A stretch of 64,000 nucleotides of DNA from Foliimonas ilicis (GCF_039939195.1 NZ_JBDUUH010000004.1:1-64000), one strand, 5' to 3'. Positions 8,140 through 17,524 are shown, counted from the first letter of the stretch. Notes: generated by a model from the sequence alone, not told the origin. Made by a program: numbers and translations.

Positions 8140-9513
8140 TCAGCGACGCGCCCGCCCGTCATACTGGCGCACGGCACCGTCGCCGCCGGTTATGATACGC
8201 TGCGGATTACGCTCCAGATCGGTAACGGCGCGCTCGATGCGATCGATCGAGCGGCGGCTGTCACGAACCAGCGATTCCACGTCGCGCAGGCCCTGTCCGG
8301 AAAAGCGTGCCAGCCCGTCGGTGATCACACCAAGGCGGCTATTGAGTGTATCGGCAACCTGCCTGAAGGATTTCAGCGTCTCGCTGGCATCGGCCATCAC
8401 GCCTTCCGCTTCGCCGGAGCCAAGCAGATTGTCGACCTTCACGAGCACGCCATCGACCCGTACGGAAGCCGCATTGAGGCGCTGTGTCAGCTCTGCCGCA
8501 TCCGAAATCATCTTGTCGATGTCGCTCGACCGGTCGCTGAACTTCTCGGTCACTTTCGCAATGTCGGAAGCCGCCGTTTTTGCGTTATCCGAGGCGGAAG
8601 CGATATTCGACATGGTCGTGCGAACGGCATCGGCATCCACGCCTTCCAGAACGCTATCGACCTTGCCGAGCGTAACTTGAGTCTTCTGCGCGAAATCATT
8701 GATCGAGCCGACCGCCGTTTCGACGCTGCGAATGATCTCGTCGAACTGCTTGCTGCTTTCGCTAAGACTTCCGGTGAAAACCTCGAAATTGGAAACGATC
8801 GTCTGGATTTTTTCGCGATCGACCGAATTCAGCAGGCCTTCGGCAGCGTTCAGCGTGCCCTCAAGCTTGCCGGAAACACCCGCAAGCTCCACCGAAAGCG
8901 CACTCACGCTTTCAAGGAACTTGTTGATTCCATCGGAATTGGCGGCAAGCGCGTCGGAGAATTTCTGGACGTTCTGCGCCGTCTGCGTCAGCGGCCCGCG
9001 CACGTCCTTGGTAAAGCCTTCAAGCTGCGAAAGCACTTCGTCGGCGCGCTTGAAAATGTCCTGCGCCGTCTGCAGCAAATTCGTCACTGCCGATGGATTG
9101 GCAGTAATTTCAGCCATCTGATTGGCAGCATCCGCCTCATCCAGCAGCTTCGGCTCTTTGACCGCAACGCCCTTCAATTCGATATTCGCCTGCCCTGTCA
9201 GACCGGCCAAACCGATATCGGCCTGCGTCGAGCGGGTGATAGGCGTCAAACGGTCGATTTCAGTGTCGGCGATTGCAACAGTCGGATTGTCCACATCGAT
9301 GTAGACGCGGCGCACGTCGCCCACCTTCACGCCGTTGAACAGCACCGCGCTGCCGCGACCAAGACCGGAAGCCGATCCCGGTATGCGTACGCGCAACATG
9401 CCGGTTTCGCCCCGGTCGCCGATTGCCGCTGTCCAATAGACAAAGCCAAACGCTGCCAGCAGCGCTGCGACCGTGAATATTCCGACAATGACGTAATTTG
9501 CTCTGGTTTCCAT
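8140..9513 (-). CDS. MlaD/MCE family lipid transport protein
   Basis: A 457-residue protein with an N-terminal membrane anchor (about 8-28), an MCE/MlaD domain (about 38-115) and a long helical region to the C-terminus. MCE domains form hexameric rings in the periplasm that bind phospholipid and sit on an MlaE-MlaF ABC transporter. The long helical tail makes it larger than E. coli MlaD (about 180 residues), the form usual in alphaproteobacteria. It lies 13 bases after the ATPase gene, in one operon with the permease and lipoprotein. Lipid identity and direction of transport cannot be told from the sequence. Confidence 0.9.
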   Translation of the reverse strand: METRANYVIVGIFTVAALLAAFGFVYWTAAIGDRGETGMLRVRIPGSASGLGRGSAVLFNGVKVGDVRRVYIDVDNPTVAIADTEIDRLTPITRSTQADIGLAGLTGQANIELKGVAVKEPKLLDEADAANQMAEITANPSAVTNLLQTAQDIFKRADEVLSQLEGFTKDVRGPLTQTAQNVQKFSDALAANSDGINKFLESVSALSVELAGVSGKLEGTLNAAEGLLNSVDREKIQTIVSNFEVFTGSLSESSKQFDEIIRSVETAVGSINDFAQKTQVTLGKVDSVLEGVDADAVRTTMSNIASASDNAKTAASDIAKVTEKFSDRSSDIDKMISDAAELTQRLNAASVRVDGVLVKVDNLLGSGEAEGVMADASETLKSFRQVADTLNSRLGVITDGLARFSGQGLRDVESLVRDSRRSIDRIERAVTDLERNPQRIITGGDGAVRQYDGRARR

Positions 9514-9526
9514 CAGTAGCCCTTGT

Positions 9527-10348
9527 TCATACTCTCGCGGAAAGGTCGAGCTGCCTCGCCCTCTTGCCTCGGAAGTAGGATTTCACCCACGGCTCATCGC
9601 TTTTGAGCATGTCCGCGATGGTGCCTTCCACCAGAACACGCTTCTTGCCGAGCACAGCCACCCTGTCGCAGACGGAGAATAGGCTATCGAGATCGTGCGT
9701 CACCATATAGACGGTCAGCCCCATCGTATCGCGAAGCTTGGCGACAAGCTCATCGAACTCGGCCGCACCAATCGGGTCGAGACCGGATGTCGGCTCGTCC
9801 AGAAACACGATGTCGGGATCGAGCGCCAAGGCGCGCGCAAGCGCTGCGCGCTTGATCATGCCGCCCGAAAGCTCCGAAGGGAATTTATAGGCGGCACTTC
9901 GGGACAGCCCGACCAGCTCGATTTTCAGCAAGGCCAGCTCGTCCATCAGCTTTTTGGGCAGATCGAGATATTCACGCATCGGCACCTGAACGTTTTCGAG
10001 CACGGTCAGCGCCGAAAACAGCGCTCCATGCTGAAACAGAACGCCAAGCCGCATATCAATCTTCATGCGGTCCGCGTCGCTTTCCTTGTCGATATCGACG
10101 CCAAAAAGCTTGATCGTGCCGGAACGCTTCTTGTTCAGTCCAAGAATGGTGCGCAGCAGAACGGACTTGCCCGCACCCGAAGCGCCGACAAAGCCGAGAA
10201 TTTCGCCACGCCGAATGTCGAGGTCGAGGTTTTCCAGCACCACCGTATCGCCGAAACCGACGGTAACGCCCTTCGCCGAAAGCACGATCTCGCGGTCGTC
10301 GCCCGTCTGCTCTTCCGTTCTCACTTCGTCTTCGACCACAGCAACCAT
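9527..10348 (-). CDS. ABC transporter ATP-binding protein (MlaF-like)
   Basis: A 273-residue ATPase. Walker A GASGAGKS is at 55-62, the ABC signature LSGGM at 159-163, and Walker B with the catalytic Glu in FLDEP around 181-185. The signature LSGGMIKRAALARAL is the form typical of MlaF/Ttg2A ATPases. It would power lipid movement by MlaE and MlaD at the inner membrane. Its ATG begins one base after the stop of the permease gene, so the two are co-transcribed and probably translationally coupled. Confidence 0.92.
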   Translation of the reverse strand: MVAVVEDEVRTEEQTGDDREIVLSAKGVTVGFGDTVVLENLDLDIRRGEILGFVGASGAGKSVLLRTILGLNKKRSGTIKLFGVDIDKESDADRMKIDMRLGVLFQHGALFSALTVLENVQVPMREYLDLPKKLMDELALLKIELVGLSRSAAYKFPSELSGGMIKRAALARALALDPDIVFLDEPTSGLDPIGAAEFDELVAKLRDTMGLTVYMVTHDLDSLFSVCDRVAVLGKKRVLVEGTIADMLKSDEPWVKSYFRGKRARQLDLSARV

Positions 10349-10349
10349 C

Positions 10350-11537
10350 TTAGAAACCGATCTGCGCGAAGAAGATGGCGAACATGCCGTCGAGAATGAC
10401 GACGATGAAAATCGACTTCACCACGGATGCCGTAACGCGCGCGCCCAGCGATTCGGCACTGCCGCCCACTTTCAGCCCTTCGACCGAGGCGATAATTCCG
10501 ATGATTAGCGCCATGAAAGGCGCCTTGATGAGCCCCGCAAAGATCGTGCTGACGTCGATGCTAACACGCAACCGGTCAATGAAGGCCGCAGGGGTAATGT
10601 CGGAATAAACCCAGGTCACGAGGATCGCCCCGCCGATTGCGGCGAAATTGGCGGCAATCGTCAGGCATGGCAGCGCGATAACCAGCGCGACCAGACGCGG
10701 AAACACCAGAACGCCGACCGGATTGAGCCCGATGACGGTCAGCGCGTCGACTTCCTCGCGCATCTTCATGGAGCCGATTTCGGCCGTGATCGCACTTCCG
10801 GAGCGGCCGGCGATCATGATCGCCGTCATCAGCACGCCGAGTTCGCGCAGCACAAGAATGCCGACCAGATCGACTACGAAGATGTCCGCGCCAAAGTAGC
10901 GAAGCTGGAAAGCACCCTGCTGCGCAACGATCGCGCCAACGATGCCCGACATGAGGACCACAACGGGAATGGCGCCGACGCCCATCTTGTCGATCTGGTT
11001 GAAGATCGCCGCGAGGTTGATCGCATGGCCTCGACCGAGCTTCATCTGCGCGCCGCGGACGGTCGCGCCCAGAATGCCCATCGAAGCGATGAAATCATCG
11101 CGCATCAGGTAAACCTGCCTGCCGACAGCTTCGAAAAACCGGATTACGAAGTTCGGCCGAACGGATTGCTGGGAATCGTCTTCGCGCTTCAAAGCTTCGT
11201 TAACTGCACCGATCAGGATCGAAGCGACTTCGCTCTCGCCGGAAATCTTCGTCTCGATGTTGCTTTCGCGATTGGCGGTGACCAGCCGCTCGATAAGCCA
11301 GGCGCCCGCAGTATCGATCTTCTGAACACCGGAGAGGTCGAGATTGAAGCTTTCAACGCCTTGACGACCGCCGATCTTGCGCATTTCATCGTCGACGAGA
11401 GCAACGGTTCTTGTCGTCCAGATGCCCGAAAGAGCGCAGGTCAAAGCGCCGCCTTCCTCTGTCACCTCGACGCGCGGGTGACGGGAGGCTTCCTCCGCCG
11501 TGGCGGGTTCGTCCTTTGACTTGGCCTTGCTCAACAT
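10350..11537 (-). CDS. MlaE family ABC permease with N-terminal STAS domain
   Basis: A 395-residue inner-membrane permease. Residues about 30-105 form a STAS domain (LDLSGVQKIDTAGAWL region). The remainder is the MlaE permease with about five membrane helices. In E. coli the STAS protein is separate (MlaB); here it is fused to MlaE, a known arrangement. It is first in the four-gene operon mlaE-mlaF-mlaD-lipoprotein and is transcribed away from the DgcA-like gene, leaving 78 bases for both promoters. The complex likely maintains outer-membrane lipid asymmetry. Confidence 0.92.
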   Translation of the reverse strand: MLSKAKSKDEPATAEEASRHPRVEVTEEGGALTCALSGIWTTRTVALVDDEMRKIGGRQGVESFNLDLSGVQKIDTAGAWLIERLVTANRESNIETKISGESEVASILIGAVNEALKREDDSQQSVRPNFVIRFFEAVGRQVYLMRDDFIASMGILGATVRGAQMKLGRGHAINLAAIFNQIDKMGVGAIPVVVLMSGIVGAIVAQQGAFQLRYFGADIFVVDLVGILVLRELGVLMTAIMIAGRSGSAITAEIGSMKMREEVDALTVIGLNPVGVLVFPRLVALVIALPCLTIAANFAAIGGAILVTWVYSDITPAAFIDRLRVSIDVSTIFAGLIKAPFMALIIGIIASVEGLKVGGSAESLGARVTASVVKSIFIVVILDGMFAIFFAQIGF

Positions 11538-11615
11538 TACGATTCGTTTTACCCGCTCGCCCTGTGACTGTCACTTTTCAGCGTCATCCGGCAGCCCCTC
11601 GTGGAAGAGAATTTT

Positions 11616-12596
11616 ATGAAACGTGTCATTTTAGCCGAAGAAGAACGTTTCCCGATTGCCGGAACGTTTAGAATATCGCGCGGTTCCAAGACTGTTGCAG
11701 AGATTGTTACTTGCACCATCAAAGACGGGTCTTTCACCGGTCGCGGCGAATGCGTTCCATACCGCCGTTACGGCGAGACGATCGAAAGCGTACTGGCTCA
11801 GATCGATACCGTCAGGCCGGCACTCGAAAACGGGCTGGACCGGAAAACGCTCCAGGATTCCATGCCAGCCGGCGCGGCGAGAAACGCACTTGATTGCGCG
11901 CTATGGGACCTGGAATCGAAAAAATCCGGCAAAACCGTAGCGGAAAGGCTCTCGATACAGCCAAAACCGCTCGAAACGGCTTACACGCTGTCGCTTGATG
12001 AGCCCGAAGCGATGGCGGCCCAAGCCCGTGCCAATGCAGCACGGCCATTGCTCAAGATAAAACTGGGCGGCGACAAGGATATCGCCTCCATTCGCGCCGT
12101 GCGGCAGGCGGCACCGCAAAGCCGCCTGATCCTTGACGCCAATGAAGGTTGGACCAACGAGAACCTTCTGGAAAACCTGAAAGTGGCTGCCGAATTGCGC
12201 GTATCGCTGATCGAACAGCCGCTGCCGGTCGGAAAGGACGCGATCTTGCGCGACATTCCGCATCTGGTGCCTATCTGCGCCGATGAAAGCGTCCACGAGG
12301 CGGCAGACCTCGAAACCCTGCTCGGCCTCTATGACGCGGTGAACATCAAACTCGATAAGGCCGGAGGTTTGACCGCCGCAATCGAACTGCGCGACCGCGC
12401 GAACGAACTCGGCCTTTCGGTGATGGTAGGCTGCATGGTCGGCACATCGCTGGCGATGGCACCCGCCGTGCTTCTGGCGCAGGGTGCGGAATTCGTAGAT
12501 CTCGACGGCCCGCTCCTGCTCGCGCAAGATCGAGAACCCGGCCTGACCTATAACGGATCGCTTGTTTCCCCGCCCGATCCGTCGCTCTGGGGTTAA
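11616..12596 (+). CDS. dgcA: Dipeptide epimerase / N-acetyl-D-Glu racemase DgcA-like (enolase superfamily)
   Basis: A 326-residue enolase-superfamily enzyme. Catalytic features are the KIK pair (147-149), metal ligands Asp174, Glu200 and Asp223, and the NIKLDKAGG segment (243-251). This is the set of L-Ala-D/L-Glu epimerases and of alphaproteobacterial DgcA, which acts in D-glutamate catabolism with DgcN. The start is the ATG at 11616, with GGAAGAG 6 bases before it; the GTG at 11601 lacks a site. No dgcN is nearby, so muropeptide recycling (Ala-Glu epimerisation) is an equally good role. The stop codon overlaps that of the convergent phosphatase gene. Confidence 0.82.
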   Translation: MKRVILAEEERFPIAGTFRISRGSKTVAEIVTCTIKDGSFTGRGECVPYRRYGETIESVLAQIDTVRPALENGLDRKTLQDSMPAGAARNALDCALWDLESKKSGKTVAERLSIQPKPLETAYTLSLDEPEAMAAQARANAARPLLKIKLGGDKDIASIRAVRQAAPQSRLILDANEGWTNENLLENLKVAAELRVSLIEQPLPVGKDAILRDIPHLVPICADESVHEAADLETLLGLYDAVNIKLDKAGGLTAAIELRDRANELGLSVMVGCMVGTSLAMAPAVLLAQGAEFVDLDGPLLLAQDREPGLTYNGSLVSPPDPSLWG

Positions 12597-13414
12597 GCTG
12601 CTTTCTCGAGTGCGGCCTTGATCGGTGCCGGAAGAACAATGTCGCCTTTGAAAGGACGTTCCGCCAGCATATGCGGCCAATGGATGATTTCCATGCGCCC
12701 GTCGAAATGCTCCACGACGGCGGTGCAGCTTTCGACCCAATCGCCGCTGTTCACATAGCGCACGTCGCCCATATCCTCGATCACAGCATGATGGATATGG
12801 CCGCACACGACGCCATCCACATCGGAGCGCTTGGCTTCATCGACCACCGCATTCTGGAATGCGCCGATGAAATTCACCGCCTTTTTCACATTCTGCTTCG
12901 CCCATGATGAAAACGACCAGTAAGGCCAGCCGAACATGCGCCGCACAAACGAAACCGCGCGGTTGATGACGATCGCCATATCGTAGGCGTGGTCGCCGAC
13001 ATAGGCGAGCCAGCGGGCATTGTGGACAACCGCATCGAACTGGTCGCCATGAATGACGAGATAGCGTTTGCCGTCTGCGGCTTCATGCACGATGCGGTCT
13101 GCGACAAGAATCCCGCCGAAATGCACGCCCTGGAACATGCGCAGGAATTCGTCGTGATTGCCCGCGATATAGATGATTTTCGTGCCCTTGCGCGCCTTTC
13201 GCAAAAGCTTCTGCACGACATCATTATGGCTTTGCGGCCAATGCCAGGCGCGGCGCAGCCGCCAGCCATCGACAATGTCTCCGACGAGATAGATCGTTTC
13301 CGCATCGTGAAATCGCAGGAAGTCCACCAGAAACTCGGCCTTCGCGGCTTTTGAGCCCAGATGAACATCCGAGATGAACAGCGTGCGGAACTTGCGGGTT
13401 GGGTCAGCGGTCAT
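12593..13414 (-). CDS. LpxH-like metallophosphoesterase (UDP-2,3-diacylglucosamine diphosphatase family)
   Basis: A 273-residue calcineurin-type phosphoesterase. The metal-binding motifs are all present: SDVHLG (15-20), GDIVD (45-49), GNHD (85-88), HGD (122-124) and GHIHH (205-209). The family is annotated as UDP-2,3-diacylglucosamine diphosphatase, which makes lipid X for lipid A. Alphaproteobacteria commonly use the unrelated LpxI for that step, so the substrate here is less certain than the fold. It overlaps the convergent dgcA stop by 4 bases and runs divergently from the SDR gene. Confidence 0.82.
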   Translation of the reverse strand: MTADPTRKFRTLFISDVHLGSKAAKAEFLVDFLRFHDAETIYLVGDIVDGWRLRRAWHWPQSHNDVVQKLLRKARKGTKIIYIAGNHDEFLRMFQGVHFGGILVADRIVHEAADGKRYLVIHGDQFDAVVHNARWLAYVGDHAYDMAIVINRAVSFVRRMFGWPYWSFSSWAKQNVKKAVNFIGAFQNAVVDEAKRSDVDGVVCGHIHHAVIEDMGDVRYVNSGDWVESCTAVVEHFDGRMEIIHWPHMLAERPFKGDIVLPAPIKAALEKAA

Positions 13415-13532
13415 GGCATCTCGAACCGTTGCAGCTTTTCGAGCGTATTCCCCGATTCATGCAACAGGCGTATGACGGTTGCGGTCTTTAGACGTCATGT
13501 TTACGGTCCGCGCATCTGGAATGGAGTTCGAT

Positions 13533-14297
13533 ATGGATCTGGGGTTGAAGGGCAAGAAGGCGATTGTTTGCGCCTCGAGCAAAGGATTGGGCCGCGGATG
13601 CGCGGAAGCTCTGGCTGAGGCAGGCTGCGACCTCGCGCTGAACGGCCGCGATAAGGAAACGCTTGCGAAAACCGCCGATGCGATCCGTCAGCGCTATGGC
13701 GTCGAGGTCAAGGAAATCGCAGGCGATGTCTCCCTGCCCGATGTTCAGGCCGAATTGATTGCCGCCTTTTCCGCGCCCGACATTCTGGTCAACAACAATG
13801 GCGGACCGCCCCCGAAGCCGTTCCGCGCGCTCGACCGGGAGGCAATTCTCGCTGGCGTCACGAAAAACATGGTCACGCCGATCGAGCTTATCCAGGCAGT
13901 GATCGACGGCATGGCCGAGCGCGGTTTTGGGCGCATCGTCAACATCACGTCGCTTTCGGTCTATGTGCCGATCCCGAATCTCGAACTCTCATCGGGCGCG
14001 CGCGCCGGTCTGACATCATTTCTTGCAGGCGTCGCTCCGACAGTCGCCGCGCGCAACGTGACGATCAACAGCCTCTTGCCCGGCAAGCTGGATACGGACA
14101 GGCTGCGCGGACTGGTCGCGGAAGGCGAGACTGAAGAGCAGCGCCGCGCGCGGCTCATCGCGAATATTCCTGCAAAACGCCTCGGAACACCGGAGGAATT
14201 CGGCAAGATTTGCGCATTCCTTTGCTCGGTTCATGCAGGCTATCTCACGGGGCAAAACATCCCGGTCGACGGCGGACTTTACGTAAGCGCGTTTTAA
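13533..14297 (+). CDS. Atypical short-chain dehydrogenase/reductase lacking the YxxxK motif
   Basis: A 254-residue Rossmann protein. The cofactor loop CASSKGLGRG is at 13-22 and NNNGGPP at 88-94. The catalytic Ser region NITSLS is present (138-143), but the canonical Tyr-x3-Lys, expected near 153-157, reads Ser153 and Arg157. This places it in the divergent beta-ketoacyl-reductase-like SDR group, where catalysis, if any, must differ. The start at 13533 is preceded by GGAG with 9 bases between; earlier in-frame starts (13479, 13497, 13521) are less suited. It is probably monocistronic; the malic enzyme gene follows after 108 bases. Confidence 0.85.
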   Translation: MDLGLKGKKAIVCASSKGLGRGCAEALAEAGCDLALNGRDKETLAKTADAIRQRYGVEVKEIAGDVSLPDVQAELIAAFSAPDILVNNNGGPPPKPFRALDREAILAGVTKNMVTPIELIQAVIDGMAERGFGRIVNITSLSVYVPIPNLELSSGARAGLTSFLAGVAPTVAARNVTINSLLPGKLDTDRLRGLVAEGETEEQRRARLIANIPAKRLGTPEEFGKICAFLCSVHAGYLTGQNIPVDGGLYVSAF

Positions 14298-14405
14298 CGC
14301 AGGGCTTTTCGTAATTTTGATGCGCAAACCGGTTGAAATCATTTCAATTCGGGCTAGGCATGCATCAGCCGAAAACATCGAGAAAAAACCGGGAAAGTTG
14401 ATGAT

Positions 14406-16745
14406 ATGACCAAGAAAACGAAGCCGACCCGGTCCGATCTCGACGAAGCGGCCCTGTTTTTTCACAAATACCCCGTTCCGGGGAAACTGGAAATCCAAGC
14501 GACCAAGCCGCTCGGCAACCAGCGCGATCTGGCGCTGGCCTATTCGCCGGGCGTCGCGGCGCCCTGCCTCGAAATCTTTGAAGACCCGGCAACTGCCGCC
14601 GACTATACCGGCCGCGCCAATCTGGTTGCGGTGATCTCCAACGGCACTGCCGTTCTCGGCCTCGGCAATATCGGCCCGCTCGCCTCCAAGCCCGTCATGG
14701 AAGGCAAGGCCGTCCTGTTCAAGAAATTCGCGGGCATCGATGTATTCGACATCGAGATCGACGCACCGGAAATCGACCGGATGGTCGATACGATCTCCGC
14801 ACTTGAGCCGACATTCGGCGGCATCAATCTGGAAGATATCAAGGCCCCGGAATGCTTCGAGGTAGAGGAACGCCTCAAAGCCAAGATGAAAATCCCGGTT
14901 TTCCACGACGACCAGCACGGAACAGCGATCATCGTCGCCGCCGCAGTGCTGAACGGTCTGGAACTGGCCGGAAAATCCATCGAGAACGTCAAGATCGTCA
15001 CATCGGGTGCCGGTGCAGCAGCACTTGCATGCCTCAATTTGCTCGTTTCGCTCGGTGCACAGCGCGAAAACATCTGGGTCACAGACCGCTTCGGCGTCGC
15101 CTATAAGGGCCGGCTCGATGAAATGGACCGCTGGAAAGATCCTTATGTGAAGGACACCGAAGCGCGCACGCTGGCCGATGTCATCGGCGGCGCGGACGTG
15201 TTTCTGGGACTGTCGGCAGCAGGAGTGCTGAAGCCGGAACTCCTGAAGGAAATGGCCGAAAAGCCGCTCATTCTGGCGCTCGCCAACCCTAACCCCGAGA
15301 TCATGCCGGAACTCGCGCGCGCCGCCCGCGCCGACGCCATGATCTGCACAGGCCGTTCCGATTTTCCCAATCAGGTCAACAACGTACTGTGCTTTCCTTA
15401 CATTTTCCGTGGCGCACTCGACTGCGGCGCGAGCGCGATCAACGAGGAAATGAAGATGGCCGCGGTGCGTGCCATCGCAGCACTTGCCCGCGAAGAACCA
15501 TCGGACGTCGCGGCGCGCGCCTATTCGGGCGAAACGCCGATTTTCGGTCCTGATTTCCTGATCCCTTCCCCCTTCGACCCGCGCCTCATCCTGCGCATCG
15601 CGCCAGCGGTCGCGCAGGCAGCGCACGATACCGGCGTTGCGACAAGGCCCATCGAGGACATGGCTGCCTATGTCGACCGGCTGAACCGCTTCGTGTTCCG
15701 CTCCGGCCTTGTCATGAAGCCGGTCTTCGAAGCAGCAAGGATCGCGCCTGCCAAGCGCGTCATCTTTGCGGATGGCGAAGACGAGCGCGTGATGCGCGCC
15801 GCACAAGTCGTGATCGAGGAAGGCATCGCCAAGCCGATCCTCGTCGGGCGTCCGAACGTCATCGACGTGCGCCTGCGCCGTCATGGCCTGAAGATTGAGA
15901 TCGGCAAAGATTTCGAGCTCATCAACCCGGAAGACGATCCGCGCTACCGCGACTATGTCGATCTGCTGATCGAGCTCGGCGGTCGCCGCGGCGTGACGCA
16001 GGAAGCCGCGCGCACAATGGTCCGCACCAACAACACGGTCATTGCTGCACTCGCCGTCAAGCGCGGCGATGCGGATGCGATGATCTGCGGGTTGGAAGGC
16101 CGGTTCGAGCGCCATCTGCGAAATGTCGCGCTCATCATCGGCCGTCGCGCCGGCGTTTCGGATCGCGATCTTTCGGCGTTGTCGATGCTGATTTCAGCGC
16201 GCGGCGTGACGTTCTTCACCGACACCTACGTCACCGTCGATCCGACAGCCGAGGAAATCGTCGAAATGACGATCCTTGCGGCAGAAGAAATCACCCGCTT
16301 CGGCATCGAGCCAAAGGCAGCGCTGCTTTCGCACTCGAATTTCGGATCGCGCGATTCCGCAAGCGCCATGAAAATGCGCCGTGCTGCGGAAATGCTGAAA
16401 GAAATCGCGCCAGATCTGCAAAGCGATGGCGAAATGCATGGTGATTCTGCTCTTTCCGAGACCTTGCGGCACCGTGTATTCCCGCATTCGGCGATCAAGG
16501 GCGAAGCGAATTTGCTGGTTTTCCCGAATCTGGATTCCGCAAACATCGCGCTGACGACCACCAAGCAGATGCTGGACGCGCTGCATGTCGGCCCTATCCT
16601 GCTCGGCACCGACAAGCCTGCCCACATCCTCACGCCGTCCGTGACCTCGCGCGGCATCGTCAATATGACCGCCCTTGCGGTAGTCGAAGTTGCGAACAAG
16701 GCGCAGGCGATCGCGGCACTCCCTTCCGAAAGGAAGGGTTACTAA
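14406..16745 (+). CDS. maeB: NADP-dependent malic enzyme with C-terminal phosphotransacetylase domain
   Basis: A 779-residue protein that converts malate to pyruvate and CO2. The malic enzyme domain fills about residues 1-430, with a malate-binding N-terminal part containing FHDDQHGTA and a nucleotide-binding part around GAGAAALACL. Residues about 435-779 form a phosphate acetyltransferase-like domain, which in this family is regulatory (acetyl-CoA sensing) rather than catalytic. The length matches bacterial MaeB/Tme enzymes of rhizobia (about 760-780). It appears to be a single-gene transcription unit. The start is the only good ATG before the conserved N-terminus. Confidence 0.95.
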   Translation: MTKKTKPTRSDLDEAALFFHKYPVPGKLEIQATKPLGNQRDLALAYSPGVAAPCLEIFEDPATAADYTGRANLVAVISNGTAVLGLGNIGPLASKPVMEGKAVLFKKFAGIDVFDIEIDAPEIDRMVDTISALEPTFGGINLEDIKAPECFEVEERLKAKMKIPVFHDDQHGTAIIVAAAVLNGLELAGKSIENVKIVTSGAGAAALACLNLLVSLGAQRENIWVTDRFGVAYKGRLDEMDRWKDPYVKDTEARTLADVIGGADVFLGLSAAGVLKPELLKEMAEKPLILALANPNPEIMPELARAARADAMICTGRSDFPNQVNNVLCFPYIFRGALDCGASAINEEMKMAAVRAIAALAREEPSDVAARAYSGETPIFGPDFLIPSPFDPRLILRIAPAVAQAAHDTGVATRPIEDMAAYVDRLNRFVFRSGLVMKPVFEAARIAPAKRVIFADGEDERVMRAAQVVIEEGIAKPILVGRPNVIDVRLRRHGLKIEIGKDFELINPEDDPRYRDYVDLLIELGGRRGVTQEAARTMVRTNNTVIAALAVKRGDADAMICGLEGRFERHLRNVALIIGRRAGVSDRDLSALSMLISARGVTFFTDTYVTVDPTAEEIVEMTILAAEEITRFGIEPKAALLSHSNFGSRDSASAMKMRRAAEMLKEIAPDLQSDGEMHGDSALSETLRHRVFPHSAIKGEANLLVFPNLDSANIALTTTKQMLDALHVGPILLGTDKPAHILTPSVTSRGIVNMTALAVVEVANKAQAIAALPSERKGY

Positions 16746-16829
16746 CAGCTAGGCTGCGCATCGTAGCAAAGGCTTAACCGTCATCCCGCTAGGCTTTCGA
16801 AATCGAATTGAAAGTCTGCGGGAGAAGGT

Positions 16830-17507
16830 ATGTCTGTGAAACTGATGGCGACAATTGCGATCTCGGCTGCGGTCTTCGCCGTTCCGGTGGAATCGCGTGC
16901 TGCCGGAACGGACTGCCGCCAGATCGAGGTGCAGCTCACCTCGGCAAACACGACTTCCACACGGCAGAACGATCTTCTGCGCCTGCGCGCAGCAGCGCGT
17001 GAAGCATCCTGCGACCAAGCGTTGTATGGCGAACGCGTGGCGACCTGCGCACGCTTGAATGCGCAAATTGCGGAAGTCCAGAACAGCATCGAAACGCTGG
17101 TCACGCAGCCTGCAACCGATCTCGATGCCCTGGCAGCGATAAATAATTGCCGTTCCACCGATCAGATCGTAGCGGGCAGCACCGACAACAAGCGTCTGAT
17201 CAAGGAAATCTTCGGCGACAATCCGGAGAACGGCAGCGGTCGCGTCATGCATGTGCTGAACGCTTCCGCAGACACGTCCGCCAAGCCAAAAAGCAGCATC
17301 GAGATCATGCCGGAACAGAGCGCTGTTTCGTCGCCGTCATTCGTTCATCCCGAAGGTGAACAAAAGGCCGCGCCTCAGGAAGCTGCGCCGCAAAGTCCGT
17401 TGCGCGCAATAGACCCGGACCGGCCTGTCAGGATCGTCGGGCCAACTTTCCTTCCCGATCCTGCAGAAAGCATGATCGAAAAAGGCCCGTCCAGAAGCAC
17501 CAATTAA
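16830..17507 (+). CDS. Secreted hypothetical protein
   Basis: A 225-residue protein of unknown function. A signal peptide is clear (Met1 to about Ala25, ending SRAAG). The mature part contains scattered cysteines (about 28, 59, 72 and 103), a helical region up to about 150, then a Pro/Ala-rich low-complexity tail with an IDPDRP segment. GGAGAAGGT directly precedes the ATG. It lies 84 bases after maeB and is convergent with gltX. Codon use resembles its neighbours and the signal peptide is convincing, so it is probably a real periplasmic protein. No family is recognised. Confidence 0.7.
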   Translation: MSVKLMATIAISAAVFAVPVESRAAGTDCRQIEVQLTSANTTSTRQNDLLRLRAAAREASCDQALYGERVATCARLNAQIAEVQNSIETLVTQPATDLDALAAINNCRSTDQIVAGSTDNKRLIKEIFGDNPENGSGRVMHVLNASADTSAKPKSSIEIMPEQSAVSSPSFVHPEGEQKAAPQEAAPQSPLRAIDPDRPVRIVGPTFLPDPAESMIEKGPSRSTN

Positions 17508-17524
17508 GGCGTCCTTGCCGATCT

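Noticed and set aside
8068..9519. Plus-strand open frame of 483 residues opposite the MlaD gene
   Set aside because: MlaD on the minus strand has a recognised domain, anchor and operon. The plus-strand product shows no domain.
14016..16115. Minus-strand open frame of 699 residues opposite maeB
   Set aside because: It is the antisense shadow of a clear, full-length malic enzyme. Its composition (His, Arg, Asp-rich) is that of reversed high-G+C codons.
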